DNA of 64,000 nucleotides from contig JAYVTG010000143.1 in NCBI GenBank assembly GCA_043774625.1, positions 57,015 through 121,014 of the forward strand. The letters are read 5' to 3'. The position numbers and the translations under genes were made by a program. Under the pieces are notes generated by a model, which had not been told where the DNA came from, did not search any database, and saw only the letters and a list, made by a program, of their open reading frames with translations. The number at the start of each line of letters is the position of its first letter. Within the stretch, counting starts at the first letter, position 1. This DNA comes from JAAFIP01 sp043774625 (GTDB lineage: Bacteria; Pseudomonadota; Gammaproteobacteria; Burkholderiales; Burkholderiaceae_C). Shown piece by piece: positions 40,086 through 47,761 of the stretch.

Positions 40086-41264
40086 GTGATTCGCTGCAAT
40101 TTGAAGAGCTTGTTAGTTGCAGCTGCGGCTGGTGTCGTTCTGACATCAGCCGCTAGTGCTGCCAGCTTGCGCGTTTGTACTGACCCTGACAATATGCCTT
40201 TTAGCAAGTCAGAAGGTGTCCAAAAAGGACTCTTCATAGACTTGGCAGAGCTGGTAGGTAAACGCCTAAACATGCCTGTTGAATATGTTTGGTGGTTGAC
40301 TTACAACCAAAGAAAAGCGCTTCGTAACACCATTATGAATGATGGGTGCGACGCTTATTTTGCTTTGCCTGCAGATGCAGAGTACAAACTACGTGGCTTG
40401 CAGCGCACCAAATCTTTTATTGACGTAAGCTACGCACTGGTTGCGCCTACGTCATTTAAGTTTACCGCTACTACAGATCTCAAGGGCAAGCGCGTTGGAG
40501 TACTGCATGGTTCCCCTCCGCACATTCTCTTGTCACGAGACGAGAGCTACACCACTACCAGCTTCATTTATAACGAGGAAGCGTTTGCAGCGCTATCCAA
40601 GAACGAAGTTGATGTAGCGCTTTTATGGGGGCCTAATGCAGGCTTTGAAAACATCAAGTCGCAACAGGGGCGTTGGAGGGTAACGCCAGTGACTGGCCAG
40701 GGTTTCTCGGGTCAAATGGCTGTTGCAGTTCGCAAAGACAATGATGCTCTGCTGGCAGGTATTGACAAAGCATTACTTGACTTGCAACCTGAGATTAATT
40801 CACTAGCGAATAAATATGGGTTCCCACTCGAAAAGCCTTTGTTGATGGAACATGCCAGCGATGCGGGCGCAGTTGCTACTGGTTCTACAGTTTCAACTAA
40901 AGCGATTGCAACGCCTGTAATAGCCAAGCAAGAAACACCTGCGCTGACACCTAAAGTGTTGGTTGCCGGTCAAAGTCTGGCGGTACCAGTTGTTGGTGCA
41001 GCAAGTTCGCCAGATGCGTTAAAAGCTGGACGGGTACGCTTTAACGATGCGTGCTCCCACTGCCATGGAACCGATGGATTTAGCCCTGTAAGCGAACGTG
41101 ATTTGCGCCGTTTGAAGGGGAGGTACAAAGACGAGTGGAAGAACACTGCATTGACCACCATTAAAAACGGAAAACCCGATGTAGGTATGCCGACCTGGAA
41201 AGATGTTTTGAGCCCTCAAGATATTGAAAATGTGGTCGGATTTTTGGCAACTATCCAAAAATAG
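40086..41264 (+). CDS. XoxJ/MxaJ-like periplasmic protein fused to cytochrome c (XoxG-like)
   Basis: A 392-residue protein from GTG 40086, after a purine-rich GAGAAGGAAAA. Signal peptide 1-24. Residues about 26-260 form a solute-binding-type domain (LRVCTDPDNMPFSKSEG, PVEYVWWLTYNQRKALRNTI, GCDAYFALPA, LLWGPNAGF) as in XoxJ/MxaJ, the accessory proteins of methanol dehydrogenase. An Ala/Thr/Val linker follows. Residues about 310-392 form a cytochrome c domain with CSHCH at 323-327 and a probable distal Met (GMPTWKDVLS). In methylotrophs these are two genes, xoxJ and xoxG; here they are one polypeptide, 23 bases downstream of the dehydrogenase. A terminator follows. Confidence 0.82.
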   Translation: MIRCNLKSLLVAAAAGVVLTSAASAASLRVCTDPDNMPFSKSEGVQKGLFIDLAELVGKRLNMPVEYVWWLTYNQRKALRNTIMNDGCDAYFALPADAEYKLRGLQRTKSFIDVSYALVAPTSFKFTATTDLKGKRVGVLHGSPPHILLSRDESYTTTSFIYNEEAFAALSKNEVDVALLWGPNAGFENIKSQQGRWRVTPVTGQGFSGQMAVAVRKDNDALLAGIDKALLDLQPEINSLANKYGFPLEKPLLMEHASDAGAVATGSTVSTKAIATPVIAKQETPALTPKVLVAGQSLAVPVVGAASSPDALKAGRVRFNDACSHCHGTDGFSPVSERDLRRLKGRYKDEWKNTALTTIKNGKPDVGMPTWKDVLSPQDIENVVGFLATIQK

Positions 41265-41282
41265 AAAACTGATCTTTTCTAA

Positions 41283-41324
41283 GATAGCCACAGGCAATTT
41301 GTATTGCATGTGGCTATTTTTTTA
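41283..41324 (+). terminator. Rho-independent terminator after the XoxJ-cytochrome gene
   Basis: A 9-bp stem ATAGCCACA...TGTGGCTAT with a 16-base loop is followed by a run of seven T. It ends the PQQ locus. Confidence 0.88.
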
Positions 41325-41374
41325 TGGAATAGGCACGCTTGGCCTTCGGTAGGGATGCAGATAAACTAGTACTA

Positions 41375-42688
41375 ATGAACCTTCAGCCATCAACCCAACC
41401 ACGACAATTTCTGGAAAGTCTGTACCGTGCCGCTGTGCTTCGGGCATTGCCTGTGCACAACACTGCTCCATACTTGCCAAAATCGCCAAAAGGTCGAACC
41501 ATCGTGTTGGGGGCCGGAAAGGCGGGTGGTGCCATGGTGCAGGCGGTAGAGGCGTACTGGCCAGAGAATGCTTTACTGGAAGGACTGGTAGTCACGCGCT
41601 ACCACCACATTCCACCGCGGCCTGAGGGGCTCAAGCAGCGAATTGAGATTATTGAAGCATCTCATCCCGTGCCTGACGCTGCAGGCTTGGCCGCCGCGCA
41701 GCGTATCTTGGCGATGACACAGGGCTTAACCAAGGATGATCTGGTGCTGTGTCTCATCTCGGGCGGAGGTTCTGCATTGCTGACGCTCCCCGTTGATGGG
41801 CTAAGCTTTGCGAATAAGCAACGCATTAACCAGGAATTGCTCAGCTGCGGTGCCAATATCAGTGAGATGAATTGCGTGCGAAAACATTTGTCGCAGATCA
41901 AAGGTGGGCGATTGGCTGCCGCTTGCGCGCCCGCGCGCGTGGTGACGCTGACCATTAGCGACGTACCCGGCGACGACCCCAGCATTATCGCCAGCGGGCC
42001 TACCGTGCCAGACCCGAGCACCTGCGCGCAGGCGCTGCAAATTCTCAGGCGCTATAACATTGCCATACCTGCAGACATACAAACCAAACTCGAAAATAGC
42101 GCACTGGAAACCCCCAAACCAGGCGATGCGAGGTTCCTGGGCCACCAAGTGCACATGACGGCCACGCCCCAGCAGTCGCTGGAAGCTGCAGCCGAGCTAG
42201 CACGTACAGCTGGGCTTCGGGCATATATCCTCAGTGATGAGATAGAAGGCGAATCGCGCGAGGTGGGCAAGGTGCATGCGGCGCTTGCTCGCGCTGCTGC
42301 GCGTGGGACGGGCGCTTTCCAAAAGCCTTGTGTCATATTAAGCGGTGGCGAAACGACAGTGACAGTGCGGCCTCACAAGCCAGACCAAGCCAAAGGGCGA
42401 GGCGGTAGAGCGGGAGAGTTTTGCATGGGGTTGGCTGTGGGATTGCAGGGCATGCCGGGCATCTATGGTATGGCAGCGGACACCGACGGCATTGATGGTG
42501 TAGAAGACAATGCCGGTGCCTTTGTGCTGCCCGACACGCTCCAGCGCGCAGCAGCGATGGGTCTGAAAGTAGACCATTATCTGGATCGCAACGATGCCTA
42601 TGGTTATTTCAGTTCTTTGAGCGATTTACTGGTAACTGGCCCCACGCATACCAATGTGAATGATTTTCGTGCGCTATTAATTTTATAG
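41375..42688 (+). CDS. ttuD: Glycerate 2-kinase / hydroxypyruvate-reductase-type TtuD (MOFRL family)
   Basis: Phosphorylates D-glycerate in glyoxylate and tartrate metabolism. 437 residues from ATG 41375; a TTG at 41339 would extend it by 12. Family blocks are VLGAGKAGGAMVQAVE, VTRYHHIPPRPEG, EASHPVPDAAGL, CLISGGGSALLTLP, MNCVRKHLSQIKGG, SGPTVPDPS and ADTDGIDGVEDNAGAF. In this window it may also take up glycerate from allantoin-derived glyoxylate. The stop TAG and last codons are supplied by an interspersed-repeat copy (42673-42714), so the C-terminus was probably reset by it. Confidence 0.88.
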   Translation: MNLQPSTQPRQFLESLYRAAVLRALPVHNTAPYLPKSPKGRTIVLGAGKAGGAMVQAVEAYWPENALLEGLVVTRYHHIPPRPEGLKQRIEIIEASHPVPDAAGLAAAQRILAMTQGLTKDDLVLCLISGGGSALLTLPVDGLSFANKQRINQELLSCGANISEMNCVRKHLSQIKGGRLAAACAPARVVTLTISDVPGDDPSIIASGPTVPDPSTCAQALQILRRYNIAIPADIQTKLENSALETPKPGDARFLGHQVHMTATPQQSLEAAAELARTAGLRAYILSDEIEGESREVGKVHAALARAAARGTGAFQKPCVILSGGETTVTVRPHKPDQAKGRGGRAGEFCMGLAVGLQGMPGIYGMAADTDGIDGVEDNAGAFVLPDTLQRAAAMGLKVDHYLDRNDAYGYFSSLSDLLVTGPTHTNVNDFRALLIL

Positions 42689-42714
42689 CTGCTCACGCAT
42701 ATTTGACGCTGACA
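42673..42714 (-). repeat. Interspersed repeat providing the ttuD stop codon
   Basis: GCTATTAATTTTATAGCTGC then TCACGCATATTTGACGCTGA; the TAG inside it ends ttuD. Confidence 0.82.
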
Positions 42715-42735
42715 ATCGGCATATTTTCGAATATA

Positions 42736-43902
42736 TTACTTACTACTGCTAATCGCTGATGCCAGATGTTGCACGCTTTGGCGTTCAACGACGGGGCACT
42801 CAACCTTGAGCAGCAGACGGCGTGTTTTCTGGCCTGAGTTCTGGTGTGCAGAGTGGCCTTGGTGAATTTCATTAAGCAAAGACTCAACTGCACTACGCCC
42901 CATTTCGTAGTTGGGCAACAGCACGGTTGTGAGCGGAGGATGGGTATGGCGTGAGATTTCTTGATCGTCATATCCCATCAACGAAATGTCGTCAGGCACC
43001 CGCAAACCAAGGCTTTTCAGCGCTTCCAATGCGCCAACTGCCATCAAATCGTTGGCGCAGAAGATGGCGGTTGGCGGGCGAGCATGGGCCATCAAAGACA
43101 ATGTAGCGTCAAAACCGGTGCCCGACATCCAATCGCCGTCACGTACCAGGCTTGGGTCAAAGGGCAGGTCGGCCGTGGCCAGGGCACGGCGATAGCCTTT
43201 GAGTCGATCTTTTGATGCCTCCATCCAGGGCTCTCCATTGACAAAGCCAATGCGCTGGTGACCGGCTGCGATCAAATACTCTGTGGCTGCGTGCCCACCT
43301 GCCAGTTCACCGGGCACTACGGTAGGGTGTTTTTGATCTTCGTCATGGCAGTTAAGAAGCACAACTGGAATGTTCACCAGCGCAACGGGTAGTTGTACGC
43401 GGCGGGTAAAGATAGCTGAATAAATGAAACCCAACAATAACGGATTCCTCAGCGCAGTCTCGATGATGGCTTTTTCTCTTTCAATATTGCCATGGGTCAC
43501 TGCAACGCTTAATACACAGTCATGTTCCCAGGCCGCGTCTAGTGCGCCATCCACGCTGACTACGGGATGTGGACTTGTCGAAATCTCGTCCACGATATAT
43601 ACAATCAGGCGCCGTTGACGTGGATCTGCCGCTTTGTTCTGCGGCGTTTGCAAAGATTTGAGCAAAGTAGCCGGATCTACCCGAGCGGAATGCGATAGCT
43701 GATAACGCAGGCTCAAAGCCGCGTCCAAAACCTTGCTGCGGGTCTGTGGTGACAGCCGTGCGCTGGTAACGTTATTAAGTACCATGGACACGGTGGATTG
43801 CGACACACCAGCCAGTTTTGCGACGTCGGTCATCGTAGGGCGTGGAGGATTTGGCGGCATTGTTTTGCCTATTTTTCTTGCGGCATCAAGCTTCTTGACC
43901 AT
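42736..43902 (-). CDS. LacI-family transcriptional regulator of the galactoside cluster
   Basis: A 388-residue regulator if it starts at ATG 43902; ATG 43860 would remove 14 residues. The DNA-binding domain is plain: TMTDVAKLAGVSQSTVSMVLNN with the hinge following. The C-terminal sugar-binding fold includes PPTAIFCANDLMAVGALEAL and VPDDISLMGYDD. It is divergent from galT. Three similar AT-rich palindromes lie before its own gene, galT and the ABC ATPase gene; it is the natural candidate to bind them, with galactose or a galactoside as inducer. Confidence 0.88.
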   Translation of the reverse strand: MVKKLDAARKIGKTMPPNPPRPTMTDVAKLAGVSQSTVSMVLNNVTSARLSPQTRSKVLDAALSLRYQLSHSARVDPATLLKSLQTPQNKAADPRQRRLIVYIVDEISTSPHPVVSVDGALDAAWEHDCVLSVAVTHGNIEREKAIIETALRNPLLLGFIYSAIFTRRVQLPVALVNIPVVLLNCHDEDQKHPTVVPGELAGGHAATEYLIAAGHQRIGFVNGEPWMEASKDRLKGYRRALATADLPFDPSLVRDGDWMSGTGFDATLSLMAHARPPTAIFCANDLMAVGALEALKSLGLRVPDDISLMGYDDQEISRHTHPPLTTVLLPNYEMGRSAVESLLNEIHQGHSAHQNSGQKTRRLLLKVECPVVERQSVQHLASAISSSK

Positions 43903-43908
43903 GGTGAA

Positions 43909-43924
43909 TTACTAATATTATCAA
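43909..43924. promoter_or_regulatory. Operator candidate upstream of the lacI-type gene
   Basis: TTACTAATATTATCAA is an imperfect palindrome sharing a TAATATTA-type core with the sites before galT and the sugar ABC ATPase gene. It starts 7 bases from the regulator's start codon. Confidence 0.55.
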
Positions 43925-44078
43925 TATGATTTATATGCTAACACCATTCATTGACACTAGAGATTCTTCTCGTCCTGATTTAATGTGGCTGAAGGGTGGG
44001 GGCAGTCACAGGGTTCGGTAAGCTTAAAGGTTGGCAATTCAGAAGCCATCAATTGCATATTAGGGTTTTTATGATAGT

Positions 44079-44097
44079 TTGATAATAATATTAACAA
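44079..44097. promoter_or_regulatory. Operator candidate upstream of galT
   Basis: TTGATAATAATATTAACAA is a near-perfect 19-bp palindrome with one mismatched pair. It is the best-formed of the three related sites, about 75 bases before galT. Confidence 0.6.
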
Positions 44098-44171
44098 TAC
44101 AATATTAGCAAATTTCAACCCCACAGTCGGGCGTACACACCGCCTTCCTTTAACGCAAACGGACGCCCACA

Positions 44172-45224
44172 GTGTTAGACATATCCGAGCATGCTCACCG
44201 CCGTCGCAACGCGTTAACTGACGCTTGGGTGCTGGTTTCTCCGCATCGTGCCAAGCGGCCTTGGCAAGGCCAACAAGAGGCCAATGAAGAGGGCTCTCGC
44301 CCGTCATACGACCCTACTTGCTATCTGTGTGCTGGCAACCAACGCGTCAATGGCGAACACAATCCCAATTACAGTGGTACTTACGTTTTTTCAAACGATT
44401 TTGCTGCTCTCATGGCACAAGACTCTTCTGCTCAGGAGCCAGATACGCAGTTGGATGACGGGTTATTTCATATTGAGCCCGCCACCGGCGTTTGCAAAGT
44501 GGTTTGCTATTCGCCCGACCATAGCAAGAGCTTGGCCGACTTGACAGAGCCTGAAATCGATAAAGTGATCCAGACATGGCAATCTCAGATTCTGGAATTG
44601 GCCGTGCGACATGCGTGGGTGCAGGTCTTTGAAAACAAAGGTGCCATCATGGGTTGTTCTAACCCGCATCCGCACGGACAAATCTGGGCGACGCAGTTCG
44701 TTCCCCGTGAAGTCGCTCAGGAGGACCGGTGCCAACATGCCTACTACACCCAGAGAAAAACCAATCTGCTCAAGGACTACGCCCGGCGTGAGCTGGCAGA
44801 TGGCTCGCGTGTGGTGGTTGAAACTACACATTGGGTGGTTGTGGTGCCGTATTGGGCCGCCTGGCCGTTTGAAACCCTGTTAATGCCTAAAGATTTGGTT
44901 GCGCGCATGACCGATCTTTCGCTGGGGCAGCGTACTGATTTAGCCAAAATCCTCAAACAATTGACAGGCCGCTACGATAAGCTTTTTGGCTGCTCCTTCC
45001 CGTATACGATGGGTTGGCACTTTGCGCCTTATGCGCCATCAGGACAAGCGCCAGAGCACGCAGGCGATGTGGCGCACTGGCAGCTACACGCACACTTTTA
45101 TCCGCCATTGCTGCGCTCAGCCACAGTACGAAAATTCATGGTGGGTTTTGAAATGCTGTGTGAACCGCAGAGGGACATCACGCCCGAGCAAGCTGCCCAG
45201 CGCTTGCGTGAATTGGCCGTGTAG
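44172..45224 (+). CDS. galT: Galactose-1-phosphate uridylyltransferase GalT
   Basis: Leloir-pathway enzyme: galactose-1-phosphate plus UDP-glucose to glucose-1-phosphate plus UDP-galactose. 350 residues from GTG 44172. Zinc-binding CYLCAGN, GVCKVVCYSPDH, and the catalytic HPH triad (His166, His168) in NPHPHGQIW are visible, with the C-terminal HWQLHAHFYPPLLRS. galK follows after 33 bases. No galE or galM is in the window. Confidence 0.95.
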   Translation: MLDISEHAHRRRNALTDAWVLVSPHRAKRPWQGQQEANEEGSRPSYDPTCYLCAGNQRVNGEHNPNYSGTYVFSNDFAALMAQDSSAQEPDTQLDDGLFHIEPATGVCKVVCYSPDHSKSLADLTEPEIDKVIQTWQSQILELAVRHAWVQVFENKGAIMGCSNPHPHGQIWATQFVPREVAQEDRCQHAYYTQRKTNLLKDYARRELADGSRVVVETTHWVVVVPYWAAWPFETLLMPKDLVARMTDLSLGQRTDLAKILKQLTGRYDKLFGCSFPYTMGWHFAPYAPSGQAPEHAGDVAHWQLHAHFYPPLLRSATVRKFMVGFEMLCEPQRDITPEQAAQRLRELAV

Positions 45225-45257
45225 TTCTGCAAAGCCATGTAAAAGAAAGTATAGCAA

Positions 45258-46463
45258 GTGAGCGAGTTGCAAGCCAATACCACTTACCTGCGCGCTTTGG
45301 CCGCATATCAGAGTTGTTACGGAGGCACTCCGCAATGGGTAGTGCTGGCACCGGGCAGAGTCAATCTGATTGGTGAGCATACTGACTACAACGATGGCTT
45401 TGTATTGCCCTGCGCGATTGACTTTCAAACCGTGGTGTTGGCCCGGCAACGCACAGATAGCGACGTGCATGTAGTGGCCGCAGACTTCCAGCAGGGCGAC
45501 CAATTTCCAGCGGATGGCGACTATCAGGCGCATCCCACACAGCTGTGGGCCAACTACGTGCGTGCCATGGTGCAAGCCATGCGCCGCAACGGATTTACAT
45601 TACCCGGCCTGAACTTGTCCATTGCCGGCAACGTACCCCATGGCGCTGGCCTGTCGTCATCAGCTTCGCTGGAGGTAGCTTTGGGTCTGGCCTTGGCAAG
45701 CGTCAGTGATCAACATATCGAGTTGACCCAACTGGCGCAAATTGGCCAACAGGCAGAAAATCACTACGTTGGGTGCCAGTGCGGCATCATGGACCAATTG
45801 GTTTGCGCGCAAGGCCTGGCGCACCATGCCTTGCTGATCGACTGCCAAAACTTGCAAACGCAGCCTGTTCACATACCAGATGAGATGGCGATTCTGATCG
45901 TGCATTCTGGTGTGCGACGTGGCTTGGTAGAAAGTGCCTATAACGAGCGCCGCACGCAGTGTGAAAGTGTGGCTGCATTTTTCGGTGTCAAAGCGTTGCG
46001 CAATGTAACTGTCGATCAATTGCATGCTGCGCAGCCATTGCTAAACCCGGTTGAGTACCGACGTGCGCGACACGTTATCAGTGAAAACGAGCGTACGGTG
46101 AGTGCAGCCCTTGCGTTAAGTTCTGGTGACATGAAACTTATGGGGGAATTGATGGCAGATTCGCACGCTTCAATGCGTGATGACTTTGAAATTACCACGC
46201 CAGACATCGACCGCTTGGTTGCGCTGTTGCAAAACGTCATCGGCGAACGAGGCGGTGCCCGCATGACGGGCGGCGGCTTTGGAGGTTGTGTGGTGGCTTT
46301 GCTGCCGAGATCCGACGTTTCCCGAGTGCAGGTTTTGGTAGGTCAGCACTACCTACCACCTGATGGTCTTGAGCCCAAGCAGTGGGTGTGTACTCCATCG
46401 TCAGGTGTGTATGCCCAAAAGTACGGTGTGGGGAACCTGCCTATGCAGCGATCTTCCGAATAG
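45258..46463 (+). CDS. galK: Galactokinase GalK
   Basis: Phosphorylates alpha-D-galactose to galactose-1-phosphate, the GalT substrate. 401 residues from GTG 45258, with AAGAAAG upstream. GHMP-kinase signatures are the galactokinase motif GRVNLIGEHTDYNDG near the N-terminus, NVPHGAGLSSSASLEVALG, CGIMDQ and GARMTGGGFGGCVV near the C-terminus. The galT-galK order is the core of the operon. The operator-like site and the ABC ATPase gene follow. Confidence 0.95.
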   Translation: MSELQANTTYLRALAAYQSCYGGTPQWVVLAPGRVNLIGEHTDYNDGFVLPCAIDFQTVVLARQRTDSDVHVVAADFQQGDQFPADGDYQAHPTQLWANYVRAMVQAMRRNGFTLPGLNLSIAGNVPHGAGLSSSASLEVALGLALASVSDQHIELTQLAQIGQQAENHYVGCQCGIMDQLVCAQGLAHHALLIDCQNLQTQPVHIPDEMAILIVHSGVRRGLVESAYNERRTQCESVAAFFGVKALRNVTVDQLHAAQPLLNPVEYRRARHVISENERTVSAALALSSGDMKLMGELMADSHASMRDDFEITTPDIDRLVALLQNVIGERGGARMTGGGFGGCVVALLPRSDVSRVQVLVGQHYLPPDGLEPKQWVCTPSSGVYAQKYGVGNLPMQRSSE

Positions 46464-46494
46464 AAAATCCGGAATCGAGGGTTTTTGCTAATAA

Positions 46495-46513
46495 TTACTA
46501 ATAATATTAAACA
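46495..46513. promoter_or_regulatory. Operator candidate upstream of the sugar ABC ATPase gene
   Basis: TTACTAATAATATTAAACA is identical to the galT site at 15 of 19 positions and lies about 55 bases before the ATPase start codon. It suggests a second promoter of the regulon. Confidence 0.55.
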
Positions 46514-46568
46514 GACAATAAAGCAGACTCAATCTTTTTGATTTTACGGATGGTGAGACAAACAACAA

Positions 46569-47741
46569 ATGGCAAGCATAGAACTCAAATCACTGCACAA
46601 GTCATACGGCGAAGGTATCCATGTGATTCGCAATGTCAGCTTGAGTATCAATCAGGGTGAGTTTTGCGTGTTCGTGGGACCATCTGGCTGCGGAAAGTCA
46701 ACCTTGCTACGCACAATTGCAGGTTTGGAAGACATTACCAGCGGCGATTTACTCATCGACAACAAGTTGATGAATGCCATACCGCCGTCAGATCGTGGTG
46801 TGGCCATGGTGTTTCAGAGTTATGCCTTGTTTCCGCACATGACTGTGTATGAAAACATGGCCTTCGGCATGCGGTTGGCAAAGTTGGATCCCAAGCTGAT
46901 TGATTCCCGCGTGCAAGCTGCCGCAAAAATGCTGCAGTTGGGGCCCTATATTCAGCGAAAACCCAAAGCTTTGTCTGGTGGGCAACGGCAGCGGGTGGCA
47001 ATTGGTCGCGCCATTGTGCGCGAGCCTGGCGTATTCTTGTTTGACGAGCCATTGTCTAACCTGGACGCTGCGCTACGCGTGCAAACGCGTTTTGAAATCG
47101 CAAAACTGCATAGAGAGTTTGGCAAAGCCAGCACGGTATATGTGACACATGACCAGGTAGAAGCCATGACGCTTGCAGACCGTATCCTGCTTCTCAATAC
47201 GGGCGATGCGGTAACCAAGTTTGGCAGTGTGGCGCAGTTTGGCACACCGTTTGAGTTGTACCACCGCCCAGCCAACCAGTTTGTTGCCGGGTTTATTGGT
47301 TCGCCAAAAATGAACTTTGCACAAGCAAGCGTGTTATCGGTGGGTGATAGCATGATCAAAGTGAAACTCAATTCCGGCGAGATACTGGATGCGCGTGTCA
47401 TGCCCGGCAGTTTGGCAGCAGGCGCAATTGTGACTGTAGGCATTCGCCCAGAGCACATGGTTTTAGGCTCTCAAACCCAGCATATTTCGCGTCCGGTGCT
47501 GTGGCAAGAGCATCTGGGCGAGGTAACCCATGTGTATCTCAATTTTGACCAAGACCAAAATGGCATCGCTACCGACGACTCGTGGATGGTCAAGATGCCA
47601 GGCTATGGCAATAGCCAAACGGGTGACCAATTGATGGTGTCTTTGCCCGCTGGAGCCTTGTATGTGTTTGACCAAAACGGCTTGGCATTGCCGCGTAGCG
47701 TGTCAGACGCAGACCTCAAAGCCTCGACCCATTCTCGTTGA
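46569..47741 (+). CDS. Sugar ABC transporter ATP-binding protein (MsmK/UgpC type)
   Basis: A 390-residue ATPase of the carbohydrate CUT1 class: Walker A GPSGCGKST, MVFQSYALFPHMTV, signature LSGGQRQR, Walker B FLFDEPLSNLD, then a C-terminal regulatory OB-type domain (GIRPEHMVLG). The matching receptor and two permeases are encoded at 49816-52893, so this is the energiser of a galactoside importer. It stands apart from them by the GH42 gene. Confidence 0.92.
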   Translation: MASIELKSLHKSYGEGIHVIRNVSLSINQGEFCVFVGPSGCGKSTLLRTIAGLEDITSGDLLIDNKLMNAIPPSDRGVAMVFQSYALFPHMTVYENMAFGMRLAKLDPKLIDSRVQAAAKMLQLGPYIQRKPKALSGGQRQRVAIGRAIVREPGVFLFDEPLSNLDAALRVQTRFEIAKLHREFGKASTVYVTHDQVEAMTLADRILLLNTGDAVTKFGSVAQFGTPFELYHRPANQFVAGFIGSPKMNFAQASVLSVGDSMIKVKLNSGEILDARVMPGSLAAGAIVTVGIRPEHMVLGSQTQHISRPVLWQEHLGEVTHVYLNFDQDQNGIATDDSWMVKMPGYGNSQTGDQLMVSLPAGALYVFDQNGLALPRSVSDADLKASTHSR

Positions 47742-47761
47742 ATCTCTACTAACTATTCCAT

